Shown piece after piece: positions 46,211 through 56,608 of a stretch of DNA of 64,000 bases. The notes beneath the pieces are model-generated. The model ran no database searches, had not been told where the DNA came from, and saw only the letters and a list, made by a program, of their open reading frames with translations. The number at the start of each line of letters is the position of its first letter. The stretch's first letter is position 1. The stretch is from NCBI RefSeq assembly GCF_900178005.1, contig NZ_FXBS01000006.1, forward strand, positions 1,331,585 to 1,395,584. Direction: 5' to 3'. Origin of the DNA: Tuberibacillus sp. Marseille-P3662. Its GTDB lineage: Bacteria > Bacillota > Bacilli > Bacillales > Sporolactobacillaceae. A program made the position numbers and the translations under genes.

Positions 46211-47527
46211 TTACGCCTCCATTATTAAGCGTTGTGGATCGTTCAATAGACGCTTGATTTTGTTCATGGCATTTTGGGCTGTTGCCCCATCAACAAGACG
46301 ATGGTCAAAGCTTAACGACAAGGCAAGAACAGGACGGGCAACCACTTCACCGTCTTCGACAACAGCTTTTTCAGCAATGCGTCCAATACCTAAGATCGCC
46401 ACTTCCGGATGATTGATAACTGGAGTAAACCATTGACCACCGGCAGAACCAATATTGGTTATCGTGCAAGAGCCGCCTTGCATGTCACTGGACTGAAGTT
46501 TACCATCGCGAGCTTTAGCCGCATAGTCATTGACTTCATCAGCAAGTTGATACATGGACTTGCGATCAGCATCCTTTACAACCGGAACCATAAGACCGTT
46601 ATCTGTATCTGTTGCAATACCGATATTATAATAGTGCTTATAAACAATTTCTTCGTTCTCGTCATCAATGGTTGCGTTAAGCACAGGGTATTCACGTAAT
46701 GTCGAAACCAACGCTTTAACAACGTATGGAAGGTAAGTTAATTTCACACCGCGATCGGCTGCTTCCGCTTTGAATTCCTTACGATGGGCAACAGTTTTAG
46801 AAACATCAATTTCATCCATAAGTGTGACGTGTGGCGCCGTTTGCTTGGAATTAACCATAGCCTTGGCGATGGCCTTACGTACACCACGGATTTTCTCACG
46901 AGTTTCCGGTTGTTGTGCGACGGTTCCGCTTTGTGATGCCTGCTCAGCAGCTGGTTGTTCTTGCTCTTGTGATGATGCATCAGTTGTGGCATCCGTTTCT
47001 TCACCGGATACGAAGCGGTCAATATCTTCACGAAGGATGCGACCGTTTTTGCCGCTGCCCTCAACTTTGGCAATATTGACGTCATTTTCACGGGCATACT
47101 TACGGACAGAAGGCATCGCAATCTTACGTTCACCTGTATCAGCTTCCGAATCAGCCCCACTCGCTGCTTTCTGTTTATCATTGTTAGCAGCTGTTGTTTC
47201 CTTTTCTTCAGCTTTACTGTCGTCGCCTTTAGTTTCTTCCTCGGCCTTGTCAGATTCACCTGAATCATCGCCGCCTTGATCCTCATAGCCTTCAGCGTCT
47301 AACGTTACGATAACTTCGCCAACCGTAACGGTTTCTCCTTCCGGCTGCAGCACTTCATTTACAGTGCCGTCAACGGGGCAAGGGATTTCGACGACGGCTT
47401 TGTCATTTTGAACTTCGGCAAGAACGTCGTCTTCTTTGACTTCATCGCCAGCTTTAATAAACCACTTGACGATTTCACCTTCATGAATGCCTTCACCGAT
47501 ATCCGGCAATTTAAATTCATAAGCCAT
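46211..47527 (-). CDS. pdhC: Dihydrolipoamide acetyltransferase (E2 of pyruvate dehydrogenase)
   Basis: 438 residues: one lipoyl domain (lipoyl Lys K43 in VQNDKAVVE), a Glu/Asp/Lys/Ala-rich flexible linker (about 85-130), peripheral-subunit binding domain (about 135-170; [21 protein letters not shown]), a second linker and the catalytic domain with active-site [13 protein letters not shown] is favoured because [17 protein letters not shown] is the usual N-terminus; a GTG two codons earlier is also possible. Antisense open frames over the linkers are composition artefacts. Confidence 0.97.
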   Translation of the reverse strand: MAYEFKLPDIGEGIHEGEIVKWFIKAGDEVKEDDVLAEVQNDKAVVEIPCPVDGTVNEVLQPEGETVTVGEVIVTLDAEGYEDQGGDDSGESDKAEEETKGDDSKAEEKETTAANNDKQKAASGADSEADTGERKIAMPSVRKYARENDVNIAKVEGSGKNGRILREDIDRFVSGEETDATTDASSQEQEQPAAEQASQSGTVAQQPETREKIRGVRKAIAKAMVNSKQTAPHVTLMDEIDVSKTVAHRKEFKAEAADRGVKLTYLPYVVKALVSTLREYPVLNATIDDENEEIVYKHYYNIGIATDTDNGLMVPVVKDADRKSMYQLADEVNDYAAKARDGKLQSSDMQGGSCTITNIGSAGGQWFTPVINHPEVAILGIGRIAEKAVVEDGEVVARPVLALSLSFDHRLVDGATAQNAMNKIKRLLNDPQRLIMEA

Positions 47528-47621
47528 TGTCACTTACGCCTCCTTGTATCAAGAAAAATTCCTGTTTTGGACTGCATAAAGCATCCACCTTTCCGTTAAT
47601 AAGGTGAATGCCATTGTTTAA

Positions 47622-48599
47622 TTAAAAATTAACGGTTTCTTTAACCTTTTCAATAACGTCATTTTCATCTGGAAGCCACACTTCCTCAGCAGCCGCAAAT
47701 GGGAAAACCGTATCTGGTGATGTTACACGGCCAACTGGGGCTTCAAGATGAAGAATCGCTCTTTCATTAATCTCACTAATAACATTGGCAGCGACACCTG
47801 CTTGTCTTTGCGCTTCTTGAACGACAATTGCACGATTCGTTTTCTTAACGGATTCAACAATTGTTTCCACATCGAGCGGACTAACGGTTCTTAAATCGAT
47901 GATTTCTGCACTTATGCCGTCCTCTTCAAGTTGATCTGCTGCCTTTTGAGATGTATGCACCATAGCACCATAAGAAATAATGGTCACATCTGAACCTTCG
48001 CGAACAACATTGGCTTTTTCTAAGTCAACGGTATAGGATTCCTCAGGAACTTCACCACGGAAGGAACGATAAAGTTTCATATGTTCAAGGAAAATAACCG
48101 GGTCATTGTCACGAATTGAAGAGATGAGCAATCCTTTAGCATCATAAGGGCTTGAAGGAATCACAACTTTAACACCTGGAGTCTGTGCAAACAAGCCTTC
48201 TAGACTGTCAGCGTGCAATTCCGGTGTTTTAACACCGCCGCCGAATGGTGAACGAATGGTTACCGGTACATTGGTTTGTCCAGCTGTGCGGTAACGCGTC
48301 CTTGACATTTGTCCCGCAATACTATCCATAGCTTCAAATACGAAACCAAAAAATTGGATTTCCATGACAGGACGAAACTCTTGCATAGACAGGCCTAGAG
48401 ATAGACCACCGATACCAGATTCGGCTAACGGAGTATCGAAAACGCGCTCCTCACCGAACTCATCTTGCAAACCTTCTGTTGCTCTGAACACGCCACCGTT
48501 TTGCCCGACGTCTTCACCGAAAACGAGAACATCTTCATCGTTTTTCAATTCCGAACGGAGCGCATCAGTGATTGCTTGAATCATTGTCATTTGCGCCAT
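47622..48599 (-). CDS. pdhB: Pyruvate dehydrogenase E1 component, beta subunit
   Basis: 325 residues, the same length as B. subtilis PdhB. Transketolase-like pyrimidine domain with [23 protein letters not shown] contacts and [18 protein letters not shown]-terminal transketolase domain with [11 protein letters not shown]. Forms the alpha2beta2 decarboxylase with PdhA. Starts 3 bp after pdhA. Confidence 0.98.
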   Translation of the reverse strand: MAQMTMIQAITDALRSELKNDEDVLVFGEDVGQNGGVFRATEGLQDEFGEERVFDTPLAESGIGGLSLGLSMQEFRPVMEIQFFGFVFEAMDSIAGQMSRTRYRTAGQTNVPVTIRSPFGGGVKTPELHADSLEGLFAQTPGVKVVIPSSPYDAKGLLISSIRDNDPVIFLEHMKLYRSFRGEVPEESYTVDLEKANVVREGSDVTIISYGAMVHTSQKAADQLEEDGISAEIIDLRTVSPLDVETIVESVKKTNRAIVVQEAQRQAGVAANVISEINERAILHLEAPVGRVTSPDTVFPFAAAEEVWLPDENDVIEKVKETVNF

Positions 48600-48602
48600 G
48601 GG

Positions 48603-50036
<1,434 letters not shown>

Positions 50037-50717
50037 TTAAGCGCCTTCTTTATCTTTCCTATTAATTTCAATGCCCAATTGTTTATATAGATCCATTTTT
50101 TTCTTGTTAAACTGTTTCGTTAAATCGTTAAATTGCTTCTGGTTTTTTTCAACTTTTTTATAACCACTGTTCACTTTTTTAATTTGTGCTTGAAGCGTTT
50201 CGACCTTTAAATCTTTCTTTTCCAGCATATTGAAAAGCTTCTCATCAAGCTGTAACGATTTTTGATAAGCCTTGTGTAAGTTTTGATAAGTTTGATATCG
50301 CTGATCCATAATATCGACGACATCTTTGGCCAAAGACTTGGTCTCTTTATCATCAAGTTCACTGATATAAGTGGCCCCTTCTTGAAAGGATTGGTAGGCC
50401 TTTTCAATACTCGCTTGTTCATCCTTTAACATATCTTTTCTTTCTTCAATTGATTTTAGAGCATCGTCAGCATGTTCTTTAATTTTTTTATATTCTGTCA
50501 TATCCAATTTCATGATGTCTTTAAATAATTTATGTTCCTTGTTCTCTGCTTTGACCATGGGTTTTTGCAAGTCATTAAATGTTGATTCACCATCGGCGGC
50601 GTCTTCTATTTTTTGATACATGTGATCTCCCGGACTTTTCCCTAGACTACAACTTGTCAGGAAGACAAAAACAGCCATTAGAGTCAGGACTATTTTATAG
50701 CTATGTAACGGTTTCAA
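50037..50717 (-). CDS. ykyA: YkyA family lipoprotein
   Basis: 226 residues with a lipoprotein signal peptide (lipobox LTSC, lipidated C23) and an almost wholly helical, lysine/glutamate-rich coiled coil to the C-terminus. YkyA family: putative cell-wall-binding lipoprotein, located before pdhA in Bacillus. Start is TTG six bases after GGAGGAG. Function unknown; surface location is inferred from the signal. Confidence 0.88.
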   Translation of the reverse strand: MKPLHSYKIVLTLMAVFVFLTSCSLGKSPGDHMYQKIEDAADGESTFNDLQKPMVKAENKEHKLFKDIMKLDMTEYKKIKEHADDALKSIEERKDMLKDEQASIEKAYQSFQEGATYISELDDKETKSLAKDVVDIMDQRYQTYQNLHKAYQKSLQLDEKLFNMLEKKDLKVETLQAQIKKVNSGYKKVEKNQKQFNDLTKQFNKKKMDLYKQLGIEINRKDKEGA

Positions 50718-50892
50718 GCGTCTCCTCCTCTTTTAAATGCAAATTAATTTCCTATATCATATCAAAATTTCATCATGGGTGATATAACATCAATAAAAAA
50801 GTGACACACTTATCAATGTTTTTCCTGCTAAACATGATTATGCTAAACTAAATATACTGATGAAAAGTTCGCCTTGAGAAGGAGAGGATAAT

Positions 50893-51447
50893 ATGTACAC
50901 CATGGATGACATCGTGCGGGAAGGTCATCCCATTCTGCGTCAAGTCGCTGACGCGGTCACCTTGCCGCCAAGTGAAGAAGACCAAAAAACGTTAAACAAA
51001 ATGATGGAATACTTAGTGAATAGCCAAGATGACAATATCGCACAGCAATGTCAACTGCGTCCAGGTATCGGGCTCGCTGCCCCGCAAATCGCCGTATCTA
51101 AGCGAATGCTTGCCGTCTATCTTGTTGACGGCAAAGAACAGTTGCATCAATATGCAATGATCAATCCAAGAATCATCAGTCACTCAATTGAGAAGTCCTA
51201 TTTAGAAAGTGGTGAAGGGTGCTTATCCGTTGACCGTGATGTTCCGGGATACGTCCCCCGTTATGCGCGGATTAAGGTTAGAGCTTACGATATTAACGGT
51301 CAAGAATTCACGATAAAATTACGCGGACTACCCTCGATTGCAGTGCAACATGAGCTCGATCATCTTGATGGTATTATGTTTTATGATCATATCAACGCTG
51401 ATGACCCATTTGCCGTCCCTGACAATGCGCGATCTGTGGATCGTTAG
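50893..51447 (+). CDS. def: Peptide deformylase
   Basis: Removes the N-formyl group from nascent proteins. 184 residues, equal to B. subtilis DefB (YkrB). All three motifs are present: GIGLAAPQI, EGCLSV (metal Cys) and QHELDHLDG (metal His and catalytic Glu). Start preceded by AAGGAGAGG. Confidence 0.98.
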   Translation: MYTMDDIVREGHPILRQVADAVTLPPSEEDQKTLNKMMEYLVNSQDDNIAQQCQLRPGIGLAAPQIAVSKRMLAVYLVDGKEQLHQYAMINPRIISHSIEKSYLESGEGCLSVDRDVPGYVPRYARIKVRAYDINGQEFTIKLRGLPSIAVQHELDHLDGIMFYDHINADDPFAVPDNARSVDR

Positions 51448-51454
51448 CAACCAA

Positions 51455-51484
51455 ACATACTCCGTGAACGGAGTATGTTTTTTT
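51455..51484. terminator. Terminator between def and ykrA
   Basis: 10-bp stem ACATACTCCG / CGGAGTATGT, 4-base loop, seven T residues on the plus strand; A residues before it let it act on the convergent ykrA also. Confidence 0.93.
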
Positions 51485-52259
51485 ATAATAATCCTAGATG
51501 CTTTAGACCATTATAAATACCATTGTCTGAAACATGGGTTGTCACATGTTTGGCCACATCTTTCACTTGAGGTTGACCGTTACCCATGGCAACACCATTC
51601 TCAACGAATGACAGCATTTCAATGTCATTCATGGCATCACCAAACGCAATGGTGTTTCTCCGGTCGATGCCAAGATTGTCTAATAAAGACTGGATGCCAA
51701 TGGCCTTGGATCCTCCTGTTGGAACCACGTCCATAGAATAGCGGTGCCAACGGACATAATCAAAGGCATCAATCGCCTGGAAAGCTCCAATATCTTCACC
51801 TTCTTCACAAAAAATGAGCGCTTGATAAATTTCATGATCATGATGGAACGTTTTATCGTAATCGGGTGGATCCAATTTTAAAGAATTAAAGCTTTTCATA
51901 ATAAAAGGATGTTGATCATGGGTTACAGCCGCTTTATGCGAGGATAGAAACGCTAATGGATAATCTCCTCCCATTGCTTTTTGGTGTAACTCACCTAAAT
52001 CTTCAAAGTGCATAGGATTTTTAAAAACAGCTTCACCCTTATGAACGACATACTGACCATTAAAACTAATAAAAGAATCAATATTTAACTCACGACGGAC
52101 ATCCGCAAACATAAACGGCGCCCGACCCGTGGCAATCGCTGTGATAACTCCTTTTTTCTGTAAATCATAAACAGCTTGTCGCGTGGTGTCCGGTATGTTT
52201 TTATCTTCATCTAATAAAGTGCCATCAATGTCAAAAAATACGATGGGTTGTTCGCTCAT
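51483..52259 (-). CDS. ykrA: HAD superfamily (Cof-type) phosphatase YkrA
   Basis: 258 residues (B. subtilis YkrA 257), Cof/HAD-IIB subfamily. Motif I FFDIDGTLLDED (catalytic Asp at about 11-13), motif II AIATGRAPF, motifs III/IV near SKAIGIQSLL and FGDAMNDIEML. Substrate probably a sugar phosphate or flavin phosphate, not determinable. The frame is open 40 codons upstream, but GGAGGAG eight bases before the ATG at 52257-52259 fixes the start. Confidence 0.93.
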   Translation of the reverse strand: MSEQPIVFFDIDGTLLDEDKNIPDTTRQAVYDLQKKGVITAIATGRAPFMFADVRRELNIDSFISFNGQYVVHKGEAVFKNPMHFEDLGELHQKAMGGDYPLAFLSSHKAAVTHDQHPFIMKSFNSLKLDPPDYDKTFHHDHEIYQALIFCEEGEDIGAFQAIDAFDYVRWHRYSMDVVPTGGSKAIGIQSLLDNLGIDRRNTIAFGDAMNDIEMLSFVENGVAMGNGQPQVKDVAKHVTTHVSDNGIYNGLKHLGLL

Positions 52260-52476
52260 CAGTTCCACTCCTCCACTAACTCCCAATAATATAACCCTCA
52301 TAATTATAACAAGCCGTGCAACCCTAAGTAATAAATCAAACATTTTTGTCAATAATAGTGATGTTTGAATACATGTCACAACACTGCCATGAACAAACTA
52401 ATTCATATAGCCGATACATTTGGTCACACTGTCCTTGTCCGAACATCTGGGATCCGACTTCAAGGGAGGCCAGACC

Positions 52477-52554
52477 ATGAGCAAAAAAGCACGTAGAAGA
52501 TGGCTCCGGCGCGTTAAGGAGCTTCTTGAGAACGATCGGCTTGCGCGTATTTAG
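52477..52554 (+). CDS. Candidate 25-residue basic peptide
   Basis: ATG preceded by GGGAGG at seven bases, followed by 24 further codons and TAG. Product starts MSKKARRRWLRRVKELLEN and is strongly basic (8 Arg, 3 Lys) with an amphipathic helical pattern. The family is not recognised. It lies alone between ykrA and rpoY and is followed by an inverted repeat at 52561-52598. The strong ribosome site argues for translation; length alone cannot exclude chance. Confidence 0.55.
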   Translation: MSKKARRRWLRRVKELLENDRLARI

Positions 52555-52560
52555 TTTTTT

Positions 52561-52598
52561 AAATTTGGCGTTCCACTCAGTTTGGAACGTCAAATTTA
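52561..52598. repeat. Inverted repeat after the small basic ORF
   Basis: 15-bp arms AAATTTG-G-CGTTCCA / TGGAACG-T-CAAATTT with one mismatch and a 7-base loop. No T run follows on the plus strand; could be an atypical terminator or an RNA structure in front of rpoY. Confidence 0.7.
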
Positions 52599-52692
52599 AA
52601 ATATGACATGAAATTCGCTTTTATATGATTTATAATAAACATTAGACATTTTTACAGGCTTACGTCGTAATAAGATAAAGGAGAGGTTATAC

Positions 52693-52908
52693 ATGATTTT
52701 TAAAGTATTATATCAAGAAACTTTAGACGAAATTCCTGTTAGAGAAAGCACCCATTCAATGTATGTTGAAGGTGACTCCGAGAAAGATGTACGCAAAAAA
52801 CTTGCGGAAAAAGGCTGGAACATTAATATAGAATTTGTTCAAGGTCTTAGTGATGAATTCCTGGAATACGAAAAACAATCGGAAGACTTTAAAGTGGAGC
52901 AGCTCTAA
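52693..52908 (+). CDS. rpoY: RNA polymerase epsilon subunit
   Basis: 71-residue small RNAP-associated subunit specific to Firmicutes (YkzG, about 69 residues in B. subtilis). Begins [18 protein letters not shown], with the conserved TQSMYVEG-like [18 protein letters not shown] segment. Cotranscribed with rnjA, which starts 4 bases after its stop. Confidence 0.96.
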   Translation: MIFKVLYQETLDEIPVRESTHSMYVEGDSEKDVRKKLAEKGWNINIEFVQGLSDEFLEYEKQSEDFKVEQL

Positions 52909-52912
52909 CCTT

Positions 52913-54586
52913 ATGAAATCAGTAAAAAATCATCAGACAGCAGTTTTCGCCCTTGGCGGGTTAGGTGAGGTCGGTAAGAATACGTACGCGGTCCAATTCC
53001 AGGATGAGATTGTGTTAATCGATGCCGGAATTAAATTTCCGGAAGATGAACTACTAGGGATCGATTACGTCATTCCCGATTATAATTACTTAACAAAAAA
53101 CGCTGATAAAATTAAAGGACTTTTTATCACCCATGGCCATGAAGACCATATTGGCGGTGTTCCCTACTTACTTAGAGTTGTGAATGTCCCCGTATTTGGG
53201 GGGAAACTCGTGATTGGACTTTTGCGTAATAAGCTGGAAGAACACGGTTTGTTACGGCAGACAGAACTGCACACCATTCAGGAGGATGACGTCATCAAGT
53301 TTCAAAAAACATCGGTGACTTTCTTTCGCACTACACATAGTATCCCGGATTCTTACGGTATTGTAGTCAAAACACCGTCGGGGAACATTGTCCAAACCGG
53401 TGACTTTAAATTTGACTTTACACCAGTAGGAGAGTCAGCTAATTTAACTAAAATGGCTGAAATTGGAAAAGAAGGCGTTCTGTGCTTGCTTTCCGATAGC
53501 ACGAACAGTGAAGTTCCTAAATTCACCATGTCTGAACGTCAAGTTGGATCTAACATCACTGATATTTTCCGTAAAGTTAAAGGGCGTGTCATTTTCGCCA
53601 CCTTTGCATCTAATATCCATCGTTTGCAACAAGTCGTAGAAGCCTCGATTGAAACTAAGCGAAAAATAGCCGTATTCGGTCGAAGTATGGAAGCGAACAT
53701 GCGGTTGGGGCAAGAACTTGGGTATATTCGGGCGCCAAAGGATACTTTCATTGAACATCAGGAGATCAATCGTTTGCCTGAGAATGAGGTTACAATTCTT
53801 TGCACAGGAAGCCAAGGCGAACCGATGGCGGCGTTATCGCGTATTGCCAACGGCACCCATCGCCAAATTCAGATTATTCCTGGGGATACTGTGGTGTTTT
53901 CATCATCACCGATTCCTGGTAATGCGATTAGTATTAATAACACGATTAACCAACTGTTTCGTGCAGGTGCCGAAGTCATACATGGCCCGCTGAACGATAT
54001 TCATACATCAGGCCACGGCGGACAGGAAGAGCAAAAACTGATGCTCAGATTAATGCAGCCTAAGTTCTTCATGCCTATCCATGGTGAATATCGTATGCTT
54101 AAGAAGCACGCTGAGTTGGCCCATGATTGCGGCCTGCCAGAAGACAAATCATTCATTATGGATAACGGCGATGTTCTAGCATTGGATGAAAACGAAGCAG
54201 AAATTGCTGGACGCGTCCCTTCAGGATCTGTTTATGTGGACGGTAATGGTATCGGCGATATTGGTAATATCGTTTTGCGTGACCGTCGCATCCTTTCTGA
54301 GGAAGGTCTTGTGATTGTCGTTGTCAGCATTAACATGAAAAAATATCAAGTGCTTGCTGGGCCTGATATCATTTCTCGCGGATTCGTCTATATGCGTGAA
54401 TCAGGTGATCTTATCAAAGACGCCGAACGTCTATTAAAACAACATCTCGGCAAAGTCATGGAACAGCAAACGTCACAATGGTCGGAAATTAAATCCGAAA
54501 TAAGCGATACTTTAGGACCATTTTTATATGAAAAAACACGTCGTAAGCCAATGATCTTACCCATTATTATGGAAGTCAATGAATAA
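52913..54586 (+). CDS. rnjA: Ribonuclease J1
   Basis: 5'-3' exo- and endoribonuclease of the metallo-beta-lactamase/beta-CASP family, major in Bacillus mRNA decay. 557 residues (B. subtilis 555). Starts [20 protein letters not shown]; metal motif [11 protein letters not shown]; beta-CASP region with SSSPIPGN; C-terminal domain. The frame is open 26 codons earlier, overlapping rpoY, but homology fixes this ATG. Linked here to rpoY and, in the same window, to SR1P, the GapA-binding peptide that strengthens GapA-RNase J1 interaction in B. subtilis. Confidence 0.98.
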   Translation: MKSVKNHQTAVFALGGLGEVGKNTYAVQFQDEIVLIDAGIKFPEDELLGIDYVIPDYNYLTKNADKIKGLFITHGHEDHIGGVPYLLRVVNVPVFGGKLVIGLLRNKLEEHGLLRQTELHTIQEDDVIKFQKTSVTFFRTTHSIPDSYGIVVKTPSGNIVQTGDFKFDFTPVGESANLTKMAEIGKEGVLCLLSDSTNSEVPKFTMSERQVGSNITDIFRKVKGRVIFATFASNIHRLQQVVEASIETKRKIAVFGRSMEANMRLGQELGYIRAPKDTFIEHQEINRLPENEVTILCTGSQGEPMAALSRIANGTHRQIQIIPGDTVVFSSSPIPGNAISINNTINQLFRAGAEVIHGPLNDIHTSGHGGQEEQKLMLRLMQPKFFMPIHGEYRMLKKHAELAHDCGLPEDKSFIMDNGDVLALDENEAEIAGRVPSGSVYVDGNGIGDIGNIVLRDRRILSEEGLVIVVVSINMKKYQVLAGPDIISRGFVYMRESGDLIKDAERLLKQHLGKVMEQQTSQWSEIKSEISDTLGPFLYEKTRRKPMILPIIMEVNE

Positions 54587-54593
54587 TAAGCAA

Positions 54594-54630
54594 GAAAAAA
54601 CACCCGGAGGTTTCATAACCTTCGGGTGTT
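54594..54630 (-). terminator. Terminator after ktrC
   Basis: 14-bp stem AACACCCGGAGGTT / AACCTTCGGGTGTT with one mismatch, 4-base loop, T run on the minus strand; also lies just downstream of rnjA. Confidence 0.88.
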
Positions 54631-55291
54631 AATTATCTAGCATATGATTTTTAAATCGGTCGATGTCATTGTCCGCACCAATGATAATTAAGATGTCACC
54701 ATCATTTACCGTTTGATCAGCCCTAGGCGACACGTTAATGTTTCCTTCCTCTTTTATAGCAACAATATTAACACCAAACTTAGCTCTGACATCGAGATCG
54801 ATCAATGTCTGTCCATCCATTTTCTGTCCAGCGATCACTTCCATAATACTATGTTGGTCTGACAGCTCAAGATAATCTAGAACACTCGAAGAGGTAATAT
54901 TGTTAGCAATCCGCGTCCCCATATCACGCTCGGGGTGACTGACTTGATCGGCCCCAATCTTTCTAAGCACTTTTTCATGATAGTCGTTTTGGGCTTTAGC
55001 CGTGACCTTTTCAACCCCTAATTCCTTTAATATCAAGGTCGTGAGCGTACTGGCTTGAATATTATCCCCTATCGCTACGATCACATGGTCAAAATTCCGT
55101 AAGCCTAAACTTTTCAAAACCGTTTCATCAGTTGAATCAGCGATCACGGCATGTGTTGCAATCGGCGTATATTCATTGACGCGGTCTTCATCCATGTCAA
55201 TTGCTAAAACCTCCTGCCCCTGCTCACTTAAAGTCCAGCATATACTGCCTCCGAACCGTCCGAGTCCAATCACAGCATATTGTTTTTTCAC
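54629..55291 (-). CDS. ktrC: Ktr potassium uptake regulatory subunit KtrC
   Basis: Cytoplasmic RCK-domain ring protein gating a Ktr channel. 220 residues (B. subtilis YkqB/KtrC 221). Rossmann motif GLGRFGGSI, FDHVIVAIGDNIQAS, and C-terminal RCK_C domain. GTG at 55289-55291 is seven bases after GGAGGAATGAAT; the ATG two codons before overlaps the ribosome site. The partner channel subunit ktrD lies 7 kb away in this window. Confidence 0.95.
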   Translation of the reverse strand: MKKQYAVIGLGRFGGSICWTLSEQGQEVLAIDMDEDRVNEYTPIATHAVIADSTDETVLKSLGLRNFDHVIVAIGDNIQASTLTTLILKELGVEKVTAKAQNDYHEKVLRKIGADQVSHPERDMGTRIANNITSSSVLDYLELSDQHSIMEVIAGQKMDGQTLIDLDVRAKFGVNIVAIKEEGNINVSPRADQTVNDGDILIIIGADNDIDRFKNHMLDN

Positions 55292-55333
55292 ATTCATTCC
55301 TCCATCTCTATAAAACGAAATTAAAATCAATGA

Positions 55334-56299
55334 TTAACGATGATGAGCCCGTTCCAGTACTTTGACCGCGCCATATATTAATCCCAATATCAGTAACAGT
55401 GCGATAATAAACCAAACTGCCCCAGAAGGGATATCGTCTGCTAACTTAATATTAGGATACAATAAATAAGGTAAATGAGAAATGCCGTAGCCGTAGAAAG
55501 CAAAGAAAAACTGCAATACAACAAAGCCAAACGCTCCCGAAATCAGATACTTTCGAAAAACTAATGATATTGCAATAAGCAGGCTAATCAAAGACAGCAT
55601 AAACAACCATGCATGATCCAGCGCATTAATGAAATGTTCATTGTTGTGTCCCTGTAACGCTGCAAAGACTAAAGCACTAGCTAATAATGTCGGCATACTC
55701 CAATAGAGGGTTAAATGTCGCGGCGTATCTGCTTGCTGTTCGACATGCAAATGGAAATACCGAACATGATACGCTGAACTGATGTACATCACAGAAACAA
55801 CCGCAAGAATACCGACGCTCCAAGGATAGATAGACGTAAGAAATGTCCCATAATCCAACATCATCGTTTCATCACTAATAAAACCACCCTCAGAAACCGC
55901 TAAAACCGATGCCATCACACCTGGGATGATTAGAGATAAGAGCCCCATACAAAACGTCACAGATAATCTCACTTGATTAAGAGGTATCCAGTAAGTGAAC
56001 CCTTTCCAGACCATATGCATCAGCAGAATCCCAAGCACAGGCCACTTAAGCGGCGGGACGAACGTTTCTAACAACGTCTCATTCAAGACAAATAGTCCGG
56101 CTAATGCAGCCAATAGAAACACATAGAAATAAATCCAGAAATAGGCCTTCAAAAGTTGATCCAAGACAGCCCCTGCACGCTGCCGGCCAGTCAAGCGCAT
56201 ATACACCATCAAGCCGCCCGTTCCGAAATCAATTGATGCCATAACGACGTATAAAAATAAGATCAGCCATAGTAAATAAATATCAAGCCAGTGAGGCAA
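55334..56299 (-). CDS. CydB-like membrane protein (cytochrome bd subunit II type)
   Basis: 321 residues, about nine membrane helices. The N-terminal ASIDFGTGGLMVYMR and HMVWKGFTYW match the subunit II (CydB) family of cytochrome bd quinol oxidases, close to the length of YthB. No cydA-like gene, which would carry the haem ligands, is adjacent or in the window, so this is an orphan subunit or a relative with another role. It lies 42 bp before ktrC on the same strand. An alternative is a divergent YthB acting with a distant cydA. Confidence 0.75.
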   Translation of the reverse strand: MPHWLDIYLLWLILFLYVVMASIDFGTGGLMVYMRLTGRQRAGAVLDQLLKAYFWIYFYVFLLAALAGLFVLNETLLETFVPPLKWPVLGILLMHMVWKGFTYWIPLNQVRLSVTFCMGLLSLIIPGVMASVLAVSEGGFISDETMMLDYGTFLTSIYPWSVGILAVVSVMYISSAYHVRYFHLHVEQQADTPRHLTLYWSMPTLLASALVFAALQGHNNEHFINALDHAWLFMLSLISLLIAISLVFRKYLISGAFGFVVLQFFFAFYGYGISHLPYLLYPNIKLADDIPSGAVWFIIALLLILGLIYGAVKVLERAHHR

Positions 56300-56608
56300 C
56301 CGACTTCACCCCGATTCTCTATTCTATTTCAAATGAATGTCTATTAATACAATAGGCAATACGGCCACGAACGTCAATGATTGTTTATGAAACGTGACTG
56401 TTGATTTTAGGTCCAGGCGTTCGTCCACTAGGTAAAGGGGTTTTCTTGACCAAGTTATCTGGGGCCGTGCCCGCGGCAAGCGAAGGATTTTGACGAAGCG
56501 ATGATAGGAATGACGATTTTAAAACAAATCATCCGAACGGATTAACAAAAAAGTTCGGATGATTCTGTTATCAATATACTTTTGTCTCAGCCTCGTTTTC
56601 TTTTATCC
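56300..56608. repeat. Intergenic repeat-like segment and terminator
   Basis: 309 bp without a gene. The part 56400-56500 carries GCCCGCGGCAAGCGAA (56469-56484), one base different from the minus reading of 44279-44294, so it is a likely second copy of that palindromic repeat family. The rest is the ABC terminator and AT-rich DNA. Confidence 0.55.
56519..56564 (-). terminator. Terminator of ABC exporter operon
   Basis: Perfect 12-bp stem AATCATCCGAAC / GTTCGGATGATT with a 14-base A-rich loop; TTTGTTTT follows on the minus strand. Confidence 0.78.

Larger units (their letters stand above)
52260..52692. other. Intergenic region between ykrA and rpoY
   Basis: 433 bp. It contains the small ORF at 52477-52554 and a long imperfect inverted repeat at 52561-52598 (AAATTTG-CGTTCCA / TGGAACG-CAAATTT arms). 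The -10 TATAAT near 52630 may belong to the rpoY promoter but has no clear -35. The sequence 52270-52430 is AT-rich and gave no ORF. Confidence 0.6.

Noticed and set aside
46770..47279. 169-codon plus-strand open frame opposite pdhC (and a 180-codon minus frame in another phase)
   Set aside because: It lies over the low-complexity Glu/Lys/Ala linkers of the E2 protein; composition keeps other frames open. No ribosome site and no domain.
52835..52912. N-terminal extension of RNase J1 into rpoY
   Set aside because: The extension is rpoY read in another frame; the ATG at 52913 gives the conserved RNase J1 start.
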